DNA from: Parasponia andersonii
Lineage: Eukaryota; Streptophyta; Magnoliopsida; Rosales; Cannabaceae
Length of the DNA stretch: 64,000 nucleotides
Direction: 5' to 3'
NCBI GenBank assembly: GCA_002914805.1
Contig: JXTB01000516.1
Coordinates: 231,868 to 295,867, forward strand
Under the pieces are notes generated by a model. It did not search any database. It was given only the letters and a program-made list of their open reading frames with translations, and was not told the DNA's origin. A program made the translations under genes and the position numbers. Below are positions 23,660 to 34,605 of the stretch, piece by piece; the stretch's first letter is position 1, and each line of letters opens with the position of its first letter.

Positions 23660-25532
23660 TTCTAAAACACATAAAAACTCCAAAACAATTGAGTTCAGAT
23701 TTTTTAATCCAAACTTTTCTTATTTTATTTGAAAGTTCTATCTTTTTCCTAGGTGTTTTTCTTTGGAAAGGAATCATATGTGAAAAATATTTATTTTCTA
23801 AAAAATTCATCAATGTAAAACACCGACGTCTGATATGACTTTTAACACCACAAAAGTGACAAGTTGAAATAAACTTACCATACTTACCTATCGAAGTAGA
23901 TGCTGCTGATTTATGGTGTATTGCAACGTGTGTTGCAACATCAACACGATTACCTGTAACTTGTGATGGTGAAGCAATTTTATTCTGTGGTGCAACATCA
24001 ATATTTGTTTCTACATCAGAGTTAGAAACCGAACTCTTAACAAAAACAGTTTTAGAGTTAGAGTGCTCACCTTTAAATCCGAGTCCTTTATGATCAGAAC
24101 TGGATTTTCCAATTGTCAGAATATGATCCAAATTAGAAGTCCCTGAATTCAACATTTTTAAGGACTTTTGAGTCCTTTCAAGTTCAGCTGAGACTTCTTT
24201 TAATTTTGCTTCTTTTTCAGCAAGCAAAGCCTCCAATTTCTGCACTTTTTTTTCTGAATTATCCTTATACTGAATAATGGCAGAAATTCTTACTTCAAGT
24301 GATCTGTTCTGTTCAACCACTCTAATCCATTGAGAATATATATTCTCATATGATGCTTGAATTGATTCTATATTCAGTTCAGATTCATCACTGTCAGAAT
24401 TAGAATCAGTATTGTGATCTTTTTCTGTTCTGGATGTTGCAACAGAACTGCTCTGAGTAGTCTGTATTGCAACACGACCTGCAAATTTCTGCAAAGAACA
24501 AATATCATCTGAAACCAAAGAAACACCAAAGGCTACGTGATTACTTATATGGTTGTCATCTTCATCTTGACTACCTTCAGATTCTCCATCACTCCATGTA
24601 GTAGTCATAGCCTTTGTCTTTTTCTTCAAGGTATTGGCACACTCAGCTTGCACGTGGCCATATCCCTCGTATTCTTTGCATTGAATCCCTTTCTTCTTAT
24701 TAAAATCAGATTTAGGAGAGGGCTTACCTTTGCTGGAATTATCAGGTTTTGACTTTTTTCTCATCTTCTTCAAGGACTTGCTAAAGTTCTTTGATAAGAG
24801 GGCAAGCTCGTCACTCTCTTCTTCACCTTCTTTATCGGTTGGTTTAGATGCAACCTTTAAAGCTATGGTTTTCTCCTTTTTTTTCTTTGCTTAATGTTCA
24901 TCTCATAGGTCTGAAGAGACCCCATCAGCTCCTCAACTTTCATAATGTCAAGGTTTTTGCTCTCATCTATTGCCGTGAGTTTTGGCTGAAACCTGTGAGG
25001 CAATGATCGAAAAATTTTTCCAACCATCTTTGTATCTGAAAAACGTTTTCCAAGAGAAAAAGCTTCGTTAGAGATATCATAAAGCTTAGTAAAATATTCA
25101 GATAATATTTCATCTTCTCTTATTCGCAATTCTTCAAATTTAGAGGTTAACATGATTAATTTGGTTCTTTTCATATCACCAGAACTCTCAAAGTGTGTTT
25201 GTCAAAATATCCCACACCTCTTTTGCAGATTCACAATTTGTGATCATCTTATTCCTAGTAGCATCTACTCCATTTAATATAGCATGCAAAGCATTAGAAT
25301 TGTAATGAGCAAGTTTCTCATCATCAGATAACCATGTCAACTCAGGTTTAATAATATCCTTCCCTTTATCATCCTTAATAGTTGGAGGACTCCAACCACT
25401 AAGAACAGATCTCTAAGCTTTTTCATCAAGAGCCTTAATGAAAGCTTTCATGCATGCCTTCCAATAGGAGTAGTTCATGCCATCAAGAAGTGGAGGGCGT
25501 GATATGGACCCACCTTTAGCAAGGAACGACAT
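23660..25532 (-). pseudogene. Sirevirus gag (UBN2-type capsid, coiled coil, two zinc knuckles), broken
   Basis: Starts at the ATG at 25532 (MSFLAKGGSISRPPLLDG), typical of copia gag with a YSYWK-like motif. A capsid-type UBN2 region continues to about 24870. Then come a Lys-rich stretch, a zinc knuckle near 24680, an acidic region, a coiled coil (LEALLAEKEAKLKEVSAEL, about 24250-24180), the LDHILTIGKSS and GLGF motif, and a second knuckle CHFCGVKSHIRRRC near 23820-23861. The first knuckle reads CKEYEGYGHVQAEC, its second cysteine replaced by Tyr. Breaks: a TAG at 25413-25415, a frame change near 25195, and another at an A8 run near 24876-24883. Confidence 0.88.
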
Positions 25533-25588
25533 ACCTGAAAAATCAAATCAAATATACTATAAGATCTCACTAAAAACATTAGAGTCCC

Positions 25589-25600
25589 GCTCTGATACTA
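25589..25600 (-). promoter_or_regulatory. Primer-binding site, initiator tRNA-Met type
   Basis: On the minus strand TAGTATCAGAGC, two bases after the 5' LTR. It matches the standard plant copia site TGGTATCAGAGC at 11 of 12 positions. Confidence 0.88.
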
Positions 25601-25602
25601 AT

Positions 25603-26760
25603 TGTTAGGTCCGTTTATCAGGTAATACTGAATAAAATTAATTTCCAATTGATTATGTGAGGTGGTAATACAGAAATGGTAAAAATAACATAAGATATTT
25701 TTACTTGGTTCAGTTATCTCCCGATAACCTACATCCAAAGGGTCACGCCCAGATAATAAACATTATTAGCAAAGTTTGAATGAATACAAACACTAATTTG
25801 ACTTGTACAATAAAAAGACTCCCTCTTTTGATTGTCGCAATATAGATGTGTTCCTTCACTAACGTGTTTAGCGAGTACCACTCGTCTTAGATTGACTTCG
25901 TTCTTCTAAAATCCCTTCAGGTACTTGAAGTCGATCTTCTCCCGAAGATAATCAACACCTCTCCCAAAGCACTATCACTTAAATGACTAGGACACCTCCT
26001 AAGTCTAAAATATAGCTAAAAGAAAAAATTTTCTTTTAAAACCGAAAAATACAATAAGTGGTCTCTCTACATAAAGCTACTCTTGAGTGGCTTTTAAATA
26101 GAGAAGAGAGCAAGCCTTCAGGTGTAAGATCTGCAAAATAATAATTAAGAGCATTTCATATTAATTAGAAGACTTGCAAGATCAACCAAGTTTGTTACTA
26201 AACTTAGAAAACGGATCTGGAAAGTAGTTGCTGATTCTGTTCACATGTTACAACATGGTCTGTCAACCCAGTCATGTTGTAATATAAAAAGGAAACTTTC
26301 AGATTACTTTCCTGGTATAAAAATATAAGTTACTCAAACCTATTTGACAGCTAATAACACGAATTAGAGTAACTTTAATCAGTGAGAATCAGTACAAATG
26401 AGTTAAGGAAACTTCCATAAAAGATATTACACATAAAATATTCAATTAAAGGAATTTCCTTAATGAAATATAGACATATACTCAAAATCAATTTAGGAAA
26501 GAGTCACTTACTCATTCCTTCTCAATTGAATCCGTCTATGCATTAATATGATCAGATTTTTATGATCCGTCTATGCATTAATATGATCAGATTTTTATGT
26601 TTGACAACTATACAAATCGTGACCTAAAGTATATAAAAGGAAAATATAAAAAATACTAAAAAACTTATTCTGGTCAAATATTTAGTCGCATGTTATAACA
26701 TGACCGTGAAACCAGTCACATTGCAACATAAAGGTTGCCAACAGATTATTCGCTCTTTCA
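25603..26760 (-). repeat. 5' LTR of the Sirevirus
   Basis: 1158 bp with intact TG...CA termini (TGAAAGAGC... to ...CCTAACA on the minus strand). Flanked outside by GTATT. Confidence 0.93.
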
Positions 26761-27163
26761 GTATTAATGATTGTAAGACTTCGTATGAACATAAGTTGAT
26801 ATAGTTTCATATTGATTCCAAGACTGTAGTTTAGCAACAAAACTTATTTCATATTTCTAGGGGTATTTAATGTTGGAACTTTTGGGACTTTATACGTATA
26901 TAAGTTTATGTGGTTATGGTAGTATCTACTATACAGTTCGATAATAATTATAATTTTGTTGTAATGTAAATGAAATCTAGGGGGTTTAATGAATTTAAAT
27001 TTTTTAAAAAAAAACCTTGGAATATGTTTTCACGTCACTTTACAAGCGACATGAAAACCATGCATTTACTATGGCAGTCATCTACACATTGTATTGGCAA
27101 GCGATGTGGTATCTAATAGACGTCACATATAAAGTGACGTGAAAGGTGGTTTTTCTAGTAGTA

Positions 27164-27782
27164 ATCAAATTTAAAAAAAAAAAAAAAAAAGATTTCCTTG
27201 AACTAAAATTAAACTTATAAAAGACTATTTTAGATGCTTTTATATGGAGAAAATTATTATGTCTAAAGATAAAAATTAAAATTATACGTTAAAAATGAAA
27301 AAAAAAAAAAAAAAAAGAAAAGAAACAGAAAGTAAAATATAGGGCATAAACTAAAAATCATTTCAAATAAATATTATTTGAAATTCTTTACAACTTATTT
27401 TGGGTATATTGGTTGGCTAGTAAATGTGCAAATTATGAGTGTATTTTGACCTAATTATAATATTTAATAGCCTTTTTGGGGAAATATCAATTTCACAACT
27501 AAAAAGTAGTTGTTGAAGAAAAAATTAATGACAATTAAAAGAAAAAACCTTTATACCAAATACAATGAAGTAAAAATTAAAAAAAAAATTGCTTCTATTT
27601 CGAAAAGAAAGAAAGATGTCTACCAATTTTTTTTAGAATAAATAAGAAAATCATTGATAGTAGAAAAATCCATTTGTTTATTGATTTAGGTTAAGATTTT
27701 TCTAGTTTATTGAAATTATCACATATAATTTATCTATTTTAAGCCTATGTATAAATATTTAAAGGACATGTGAGATCTTTAA
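27164..27782. other. AT-rich spacer, no gene seen
   Basis: Long A runs near 27173-27190 and 27298-27318, otherwise unremarkable. Confidence 0.6.
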
Positions 27783-28074
27783 GGCTCCGTTTGGAACTTG
27801 AGTTTTTAGAAGGAAAGAAAAAAAAATTCCAATAGATTCTATTTTCTCTTGTTTGACTCCAAACAAAAAATTACTGAAATTTTTTTCAAGAAAAACAAGA
27901 TTTTGATTTGATGTCATTTTGTAGTTTACAGAATTTTGACACATTAATTAGTAAAACCAAAGGTGTTAAAATAAAGTTCTATAAAATTTTAGAAATAAGT
28001 GTTTTCCTCTCTCTTTTTTTATGACTTTTTCCTCGCAATATATTTCTTCCAAAATTCGGATTTCAAACAGAGCC
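27783..28074. mobile_element. Tourist-like (PIF/Harbinger) MITE
   Basis: 292 bp. The left end GGCTCCGTTTGGAA is matched by the inverted right end GGCTCTGTTTGAAA. Both sides are flanked by TAA (27780-27782 and 28075-28077), the TWA-type 3-bp duplication expected of this superfamily. No coding capacity. Confidence 0.75.
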
Positions 28075-28755
28075 TAAATATGAATTAAAAATTTGGAGGA
28101 TGGAGCTTTTGGCGATTGCCTTATTCGCCTTTCCCTCGAGCCACCCATGCTGTATGTGACAACACTAAACTGTTATGTGATATAAAGTATACATATAACA
28201 CTATAATATATAGCAAAGAGACAAATTATAAGGAAACATGAACCATTTTCAATTCCCTCCACAAAAATAAATAAATAAAACAAAAGCCATTCTGGATTTT
28301 AGCTTTTTTCCAAAAAAAATATTTTAAAACTTACAAAACATATTTTTTAATTTAGATTAGAGTAATGCTGGAAATAGGAAAAAGTCACACACAATGATAT
28401 GACATATTTTTAACCATCTATATTTGGTTTTAAGAGTGTGATCCTTCATATACATGATTAATTAGTTAAAGAACTATATTATTGTCTTTTAAGTTTTTTG
28501 TGTGTAATTTATATGTCTTTAATATTACTCTTTAGATTATGTTTCATATTGTTCCTTAGTCCACGCAACTAGTCAAAATTAGTTTACCTTCTATAAATTT
28601 TTAACTAGATAAATTGTGTTCATTTGTAAACTTGTGTTTGGTTGTTTGGCTACTTAATTAGATAAATAAGAATTATTTTTTTATTTGCTTAGTTTTTAGA
28701 TTTATATTTACACAATTTTCTCTAAAATTATAACTCTCTTGAAGTTGAGGATTTA
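28075..28755. other. AT-rich spacer, no gene seen
   Basis: No domain, repeat end or splice structure was recognised. Confidence 0.55.
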
Positions 28756-29300
28756 CTTTTTTTTAAAATAAAAATGAGCTTCTTAAGGGAATAATATTAC
28801 TCGAAGCAAAAGAGCTTCAATTACAATACAAACATAAGGATTACAATTTCAAACTCCTTAAATAAAAGAGACGAAAAGTGGATCACAAATACAACAATAA
28901 CAAAATTTGTAGGTTACTATAATTCTCTAAAAGAAGAAGAATTTAAGGGCTATCAGTAAACTATTGCATTTAACTACTCCTAGAATGCGTTCTTGGTGGG
29001 GTAGACTATGATTCTAACACCAAATGAGATCTATGCCAAATCCATGCTTGTTGAAAAGAAAAATAGCTAACTAGCTTAACAGATAATCAAAGAAGAAAAT
29101 CTTATCAGATTCAAAATCTGGTAAATGGACTTGAAAATCCACGTAAAAGATAGTACTACAAATCATATCTAGATCTAAACCTATTAGAAAATTAAAAGAA
29201 AGAGGAAAAAAAATCTCTCATCCCCAAGAGAGGTCAAGAAGAGAGATCGGGGAGGAGAAAGAGAGAAGCTCTGGTCTCTATGAGAGTAACTGTGGAGGCT
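28756..29300 (-). mobile_element. Poly(A)-tailed retroposon, copy 1
   Basis: Read on the minus strand it starts with a CT-rich segment near 29290 and contains GGGATGAGAGATTTTTTTCC. It ends in a TTATTGAAGC...TTTTTATTTTAAAA tail (poly-T at 28756 on the plus strand). It aligns over most of its length with the plus-strand sequence at 59995-60591. No reading frame is kept. A non-LTR element that lost its coding part, or a SINE-like family, would explain it; target duplications were not found. Confidence 0.6.
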
Positions 29301-29679
29301 TTTTTATTTTTGGGGAGAGAATGGCGAGTATAAAGATAGAAGCAAGTATAAAGATAGAATGACAAAAAATTAAATATTTTTATTATTATTATTTTTTCTT
29401 TTTGAGTTCAAATTAGGACTNTAGCCACATGTCATTTGTTAGTCACTCATAATGAAAAAAGAGTAATACTCATGTTCAACACTATAATGATATGTCAGTA
29501 TATTATTGGTGATTCTAATTAATAAACTCAGTCATGAAGTCTCTATCGTTCTTCTCTGAGACTTGCAACTTGCAAGCTCATTGGATAACTGGCCCACAGA
29601 TAAAGTTAGCTTTAGACAATCCAAATCAATTTTGATTCTCTTTGGATTTTTAACACTTTTACTCATAAAAACTAAAGTG
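29301..29679. other. AT-rich spacer with one ambiguous base (29421)
   Basis: Nothing recognisable. Confidence 0.55.
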
Positions 29680-29985
29680 AATTACAAAAACACAGAGGTC
29701 ATCTATTTTTTTTTCCAATTCTTGTACAATTTTTATTAGAAAAATATCACTTTTCAAAAAGTTTTTTAAAAAATATCATTTTTAAAATGGTTACTAGTTA
29801 TCAGTTTCTAAAAACTAGTTACTGATTACTAGTTACCAATTATAAATACATTTGGTTATTAGTTACCAGTACTCAAAAATTGGTTATTGAATACTGGTTA
29901 CTATTTTGAAAAATAGCATTTTTCTAATAAAAACCGTACCAAATTTAAAAAACAAAGGTTGTTGTATTTTTCTAAAAATGTAGTA
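29680..29985. mobile_element. Inverted-repeat MITE, internal TTACTAGTTA-type repeats
   Basis: The ends are inverted copies of each other over about 70 bases, best around TTTTTATTAGAAAAAT (near 29730-29746, and inverted near 29915-29930). The middle is built from short repeats such as TTACTAGTTA and GGTTATTAGTTACCAG. It resembles the element at 34165-34605 in design. Confidence 0.6.
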
Positions 29986-31607
29986 CAAGCCTAATTTTCA
30001 CATTCTCTTTCCTTAATTCAACTATATGCTTTTAAAATTTTTTGATGATTTTTGTTCATTATTCTCCCAATAATAAAGCTACAAGGCATCGAAGATCTTG
30101 CACAAAAGATTATTGAGGCAAAAGTTAATGAATAAATAAATAAATAAAGTATATCATTAGTTTACTTGCTTTTGACTTTATGACTAATCCTTCAGTTGTT
30201 GTTATTACTGTTGAGAGGGAGTATTTTCTAGTATAAATGTTGCGAAGAGTCAATTAGACAATCAAATAGAAGATCAATGAACAACGATAGTTTAGTTATA
30301 TATATTGATAAAGACATTTTTGATAAAATTGACAATGAGATTATCATAGGACATTTTCAAAATATGAAAAATTGTAGAAAACAATTGTATTTTTTGCTAT
30401 AGGCCATTAAAACTTTTTTTTACTTCTATTAGGGTGGAGAAACTCGTAAAATAGCAATTGATAACAAAACAAAAAACAGATTAAAAAAAAATCATTAACA
30501 GTTGTTAATTGAGAAAAACGCAAAGATTTACAGAATGCATTTTCTTCTTTCTTTTTTTTTTCCTTTTTTCCCTCTTTTTCCGAGACTCTGGTAGAATTTT
30601 GACTTGAACGTGTAACAAAGTAAATAGCATAAGGAGGGTACTAAGTATGCATGACGCATCTCAACCCACAGCATGTTTCATTTTGGTGGAATCAACTTTG
30701 GAATAGAATCACCATATTTGCTTTGGCATTTAAACAAAGGAGTAATGATTCCTATGAAATCATAGTTCCATCACTTGGTGGAATTGTTATTTCATCCAAA
30801 AAAGTGTGTAATTATAATTCTATCATTTTGTCCATACATTGAGAATACCGCTTTCTTTTTACGCCATTTTATGAACTCTAAAAATAAAGATATTTTAGTC
30901 AATATAATACTTATTTTATTTCATCCTACTAAATTAATCAAACAATAGAATTTCATTTCTATTCTCATTTCCACCTTATTTCGATTACCATTATCATTTC
31001 TATACCATTCTACCAACCAAAGCTAAGCACCCCTCATAATATAAAATACTAAACGAAGCATTCTCATTTGTACTAAACGAATGAATGGTGGATCCTACTA
31101 GAAGCCTACCTCAATGAATGGCGGAAATTAGTCGTGTGGTGCCTTGGACTAAAGCTAAGCATCCCCATCCCCTCCCCCCAAAAAAAATATATATATATAA
31201 ATGCTAAACGAAGAATTCTTACTTTTACATGCCTACCAGCAAAGATCTCATAATATTTTTATTTTGCAGAAGCTCACGATGTATAGTTGGCAAGAGTGAA
31301 GACGAAATTTGGACCCAACTTTGGTATTACGCAACCTGAGTATTAACATCGAACCGTTGACCGTTGGATACTTAATTGACCAATTTGCTATAATATAGCA
31401 GAAAAGAACGATATCAATCTTTGTAGCGATACTAATGCTATTACTACTAGCATAGAGATGTAAATCCTACATGCGCTTCACACGATTTAACATTACAAGT
31501 GTCCTTAAAACATTCATTGACAACTAATAAATAGGACCGTTGATGATACAATCACTACATTATGTTTCATGAAATGAACTAAGAATCATTCCTTGTTGAT
31601 GTCATTA

Positions 31608-31641
<34 letters not shown>

Positions 31642-32612
31642 TCACTGTTGATAATACAATCACTATATATGGTTATGAAAGAAAATAATCATATAATTGT
31701 ACCAATGTTGATCATTACAATCTACATACATCACCACATAAATGCTTAACTAAATTTATCACATAAATAATAGGATTCGAATCTAGATAGTCCAATATTG
31801 TCTCATGTGAGAGAATTCAACGACAATGCATGTATGTGGTAATCCTCATCACATTCTTCACATGCACCACTCAACAAACGAGTTCTAATTTGATGAGTCA
31901 ACAAAAACCTCGGAAATGGACCGATTAAGTGGATTCAGCACCAATAATTTATAGAAGAACCATATACACTCTAAAATCTAAAAATTCCGACTCCAAATAC
32001 TTAATTGCACTCATACAAACACACACACACACACACATATATGCATCTTCAAAGATACAACTGTGATGAAACTGTCAGAATTAGAAAAACAGAACTCCAA
32101 TATGTGAAATAGTACTAGTGCTTTCCAATAAATAAGAGAACTCAAAAAAATAAAAACAATAATAAAGTCATCCACAGAGTTCTAAACGGATAACTTATAT
32201 AGCATACAAGGCATAAGCAACTATAACAGATGAGAAACGTATCAGCTTAAATTTTTCAGACTCAGGTAGAAGTATACGCAAGGAGCCTGTAAAAGGAAAA
32301 CAAAAAAGAATAACGATTTTCTCATGAAAATTTTAGAGCTTCAAATCTATAATAGCCATCAAACTTTAAGCGCATATCTATGAGTCTTTCCAGTAATACA
32401 TGCGAAACTTAAGAACTTCTCACTCTAGAATTTAACATCTTCTGTTTGTTTCTATCCTTCTGGACGAATATGATTAAAAGAACATTTGCATGAAGCAAAC
32501 TGCAAAGCAGAAAATTTAGGAGTTTTAAATGCCCAAATACAAACTTGCAATTTTGTCTTTGACACAATTCAGATCATAATGTAAATTAATTGGAATAATA
32601 GATGCCACAGAC
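29986..32612. other. Intergenic, AT-rich; microsatellites only
   Basis: Contains (TAA)n at about 31608-31641 and (CA)n at about 32019-32037. Around 30630-31035 there may be a further MITE: its two ends share GGTGGAATAGAATCA-like sequence in inverted orientation, but I could not fix the boundaries. No gene. Confidence 0.5.
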
Positions 32613-33351
32613 TTGCTTGAGGCTTGCTTGATTGTCCTAGTTACTTCTCCGCTTAGTCCCTTTTATGCTGGAATACCTATTTCTATATCTTTTATTGGTG
32701 ATTCTTTCTCATTCGTTTCCTATTGGAGGGTACCAGCTGACGATGGACAGACTTTGCCAAAACGTCGACGCAACCGAAGGATGGCCCGGCCGGTTCCCAG
32801 GGTTAGAGTTCCCTATCATAAGCCTACTCAGATCAGAACTAAACTAGTTGATTCTCTTTCACCTATTGACCGACCGGCTTTCTAGTCAACTAAAGCCAAC
32901 AGGTATTGCACGCTAATTGATAAGAAGCTCCAAATGTTAACTTTTAGAGGAATATAATTACAGACACTTAAGTAAGTTCAAAGATATTCTCTCTCATATA
33001 AGCATAACCAGACAATTATAAAGCAACTGATAGTCATAGTAATAAACCCATATCACATAATCAACCATAAATGTATCTAATGACAGAGATTAAAAAATCA
33101 AGAAGACTGTATAGACTGCCCAATCCAGCAAAAAACGAATAATTACTCTGGAAACCGCCGAATCAGTCGCAATTTGGAGACTCAATAATCAAATAAATCC
33201 ATAAAATTCAAATCACATTATAGTTGTCCTAGTTACGTAACAAAAAGAAATCAATTTGGCTTCATAAAACTCATAATTAGACCAGGCCCAGTTCTCCTTA
33301 AGGTCCCAAAATCTAAAATTCAATCATGCAAAAGCCTACCATGGAGTCTGA
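32613..33351. other. 3' flank of the TMCO1-like gene
   Basis: Contains a short stretch (about 32690-32890) richer in GC than its surroundings, with a 90-residue open frame I do not recognise. It probably includes the 3' untranslated region of the minus-strand gene. Confidence 0.45.
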
Positions 33352-33930
33352 TCAATTGGTCTTCGCATCAGGCATGGGGAACAAACCGGCACTGGCGCCT
33401 CTAGGCGGCGCAAACCCTAAGAACTTCTGCAAATTGGTCCGAATACTAATAGAGCAAAGAAAGTACAAAAACGCCATGGAACAATCGGTGGGATCGTCCC
33501 CTTGGAGACCCCTATGGCTCATCTTCATCACAAGCCCAAAGGGTTTAAAGGGTAATTTCGCAACGACCTTACCTTCGAAGAGCGAGTTGAGCAAACCGAA
33601 GACGACGAAGAGGACCAGGGCAACGACGGCGCCGGACTTGAACTTGAAGAGCGAGAGATCGCGGCTCGATTCCTTGAGGCTGGACTCGACCCGGTCAATC
33701 TTCTTGGTCTTTGACTTTTTGGCCGCGATCTTGGCCGAGGTCTCGGTCTTCATGGTCTCGAGCTTCTTGGCGGCCTTGTCAATGGAGGATCGGAGAGACT
33801 TGTAGGAGTTGGTTCGGTATATGAGGATCCACGAGATGGCCTCGCAGACTACGGCTGTGCAGATTGAGATTCCGACCACCCTCAGGCTGTCTCCGTACTT
33901 GAGCGATGAGAGCATCGAGGGCGTCGCCAT
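33352..33930 (-). CDS. TMCO1: TMCO1-family ER membrane protein (calcium load-activated channel / Oxa1-superfamily)
   Basis: An intronless frame of 192 residues starting MATPSMLSSLKYGDSLRV. Layout: first membrane segment about residues 18-38 (VVGISICTAVVCEAISWILI), a basic coiled-coil loop about 42-90 rich in Lys and Ser, a second segment about 99-118, a third about 148-165, and a C-terminus with KFLGFAPPRGASAG. This is the TMCO1 layout and length (the animal protein is about 188 residues). The family belongs to the Oxa1 superfamily with Get1 and EMC3; animal TMCO1 acts in the ER membrane in calcium release on overload and in a translocon-associated insertion complex. The role in plants is inferred. 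Confidence 0.9.
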   Translation of the reverse strand: MATPSMLSSLKYGDSLRVVGISICTAVVCEAISWILIYRTNSYKSLRSSIDKAAKKLETMKTETSAKIAAKKSKTKKIDRVESSLKESSRDLSLFKFKSGAVVALVLFVVFGLLNSLFEGKVVAKLPFKPFGLVMKMSHRGLQGDDPTDCSMAFLYFLCSISIRTNLQKFLGFAPPRGASAGLFPMPDAKTN

Positions 33931-34164
33931 TGTTTGGCTAGAGGGAAAGTTGGCGAGAAAGTGCGTAAACCTCTTGGGGTGGTTGGGTCTGTTTGGTGAT
34001 CTGATCCGCTTTAGTTCTGAGATTGTTGTAAAGTTAGTATTCCAGGTGACCCTTTCAGACCCATACTACTTATTAGGACTCATTATAATGGGCCAACAAT
34101 TCTTATGAGCTCAGAGTATTAGAAGCCCATTCTTGAAAAACTCACCAATTCACTGTTTCATACG

Positions 34165-34605
34165 ATGTTTTAAAAACTAATATGAAAATACAACCTTCTT
34201 AAAATAATTATTTTTTCATAAGACATTAGATGACATTTTTCTAAAAATTTTGATAACTAAAAAACGAAAAACCAATTTAGTTTTAGGAAACTGAAAAACT
34301 AATTTAATTACTGAAAAATAATTTAGTTTCTTGTAACCAATAGTAAGATCTCAATAAAATTAATTTGATTACCAAAAACCAGAAAACAAAGGTTATTGGA
34401 AACTAGAGAAAAACGCAACTTGAAACTAATATAGTAAATTAATTTGGTTACTATAAACTAAATTAGTCTCTTGATTTCCAATTATTAAATTGATTTCTCA
34501 GTTTTTGTAACCAAATATTTTGAAAAATGCTACTGCATGTCATACGAAAAACTAATTATTTTGGAAATGTCATATTTTTTGTATTATTTTTAAAAATTAG
34601 ACATA
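34165..34605. mobile_element. Inverted-repeat MITE with AACTAATTTAG-type internal repeats
   Basis: The left end (TTTTAAAAACTAATATGAAAA, then AATAATTATTTTTTCATA) is matched in inverted orientation by the right end near 34530-34605. The interior is made of short repeats around AACTAATTTAG and ACTGAAAAACT. It lies upstream of the TMCO1-like gene, about 235 bases before its start codon. Confidence 0.55.

Larger units (their letters stand above)
16516..26760 (-). mobile_element. Sirevirus-type Ty1/copia LTR retrotransposon, full-length but inactivated
   Basis: 10.2 kb, transcribed on the minus strand. LTRs lie at 16516-17667 and 25603-26760. The 5-bp target duplication GTATT is perfect (16511-16515 and 26761-26765). 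The primer site fits initiator tRNA-Met. Domain order from 25532 downward is gag, protease, integrase, reverse transcriptase, RNase H; integrase before reverse transcriptase defines copia. A third env-like frame follows pol, and the gag coiled coil plus LD-IL-xG-GLGF motif fits Sireviruses. Three polypurine blocks precede the 3' LTR. In the first ~285 bases the LTRs differ at roughly one position in fifteen by eye, so the copy is not recent. Several stops and frameshifts break all three frames. Confidence 0.93.
15055..27163. mobile_element. Second CACTA-like transposon, split by the Sirevirus insertion
   Basis: It begins CACTACCATAATAGGGGG. The right end at about 27141-27163 reads GAAAGGTGGTTTTTCTAGTA and then GT, the inverted form of CACTACTAGAAAAACC apart from the last base. 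Subterminal repeats (GTCGCTTT, AAGTGACGTGAAA and their complements) occur at 15085-15540 on the left and 27030-27145 on the right, in both orientations. Removing the 10.2-kb copia element leaves about 1.9 kb, too small for a transposase, so this is a deletion derivative. No matching 3-bp target duplication was seen. Confidence 0.55.

Noticed and set aside
30630..31035. Possible hAT-type MITE
   Set aside because: Some inverted similarity (GGTGGAATAGAATCA-like phrases) but I could not define termini or a target duplication.
32613..32885. 90-codon open frame in a GC-richer patch
   Set aside because: Unrecognised, downstream of the TMCO1-like gene; more likely untranslated or repeat-derived sequence.
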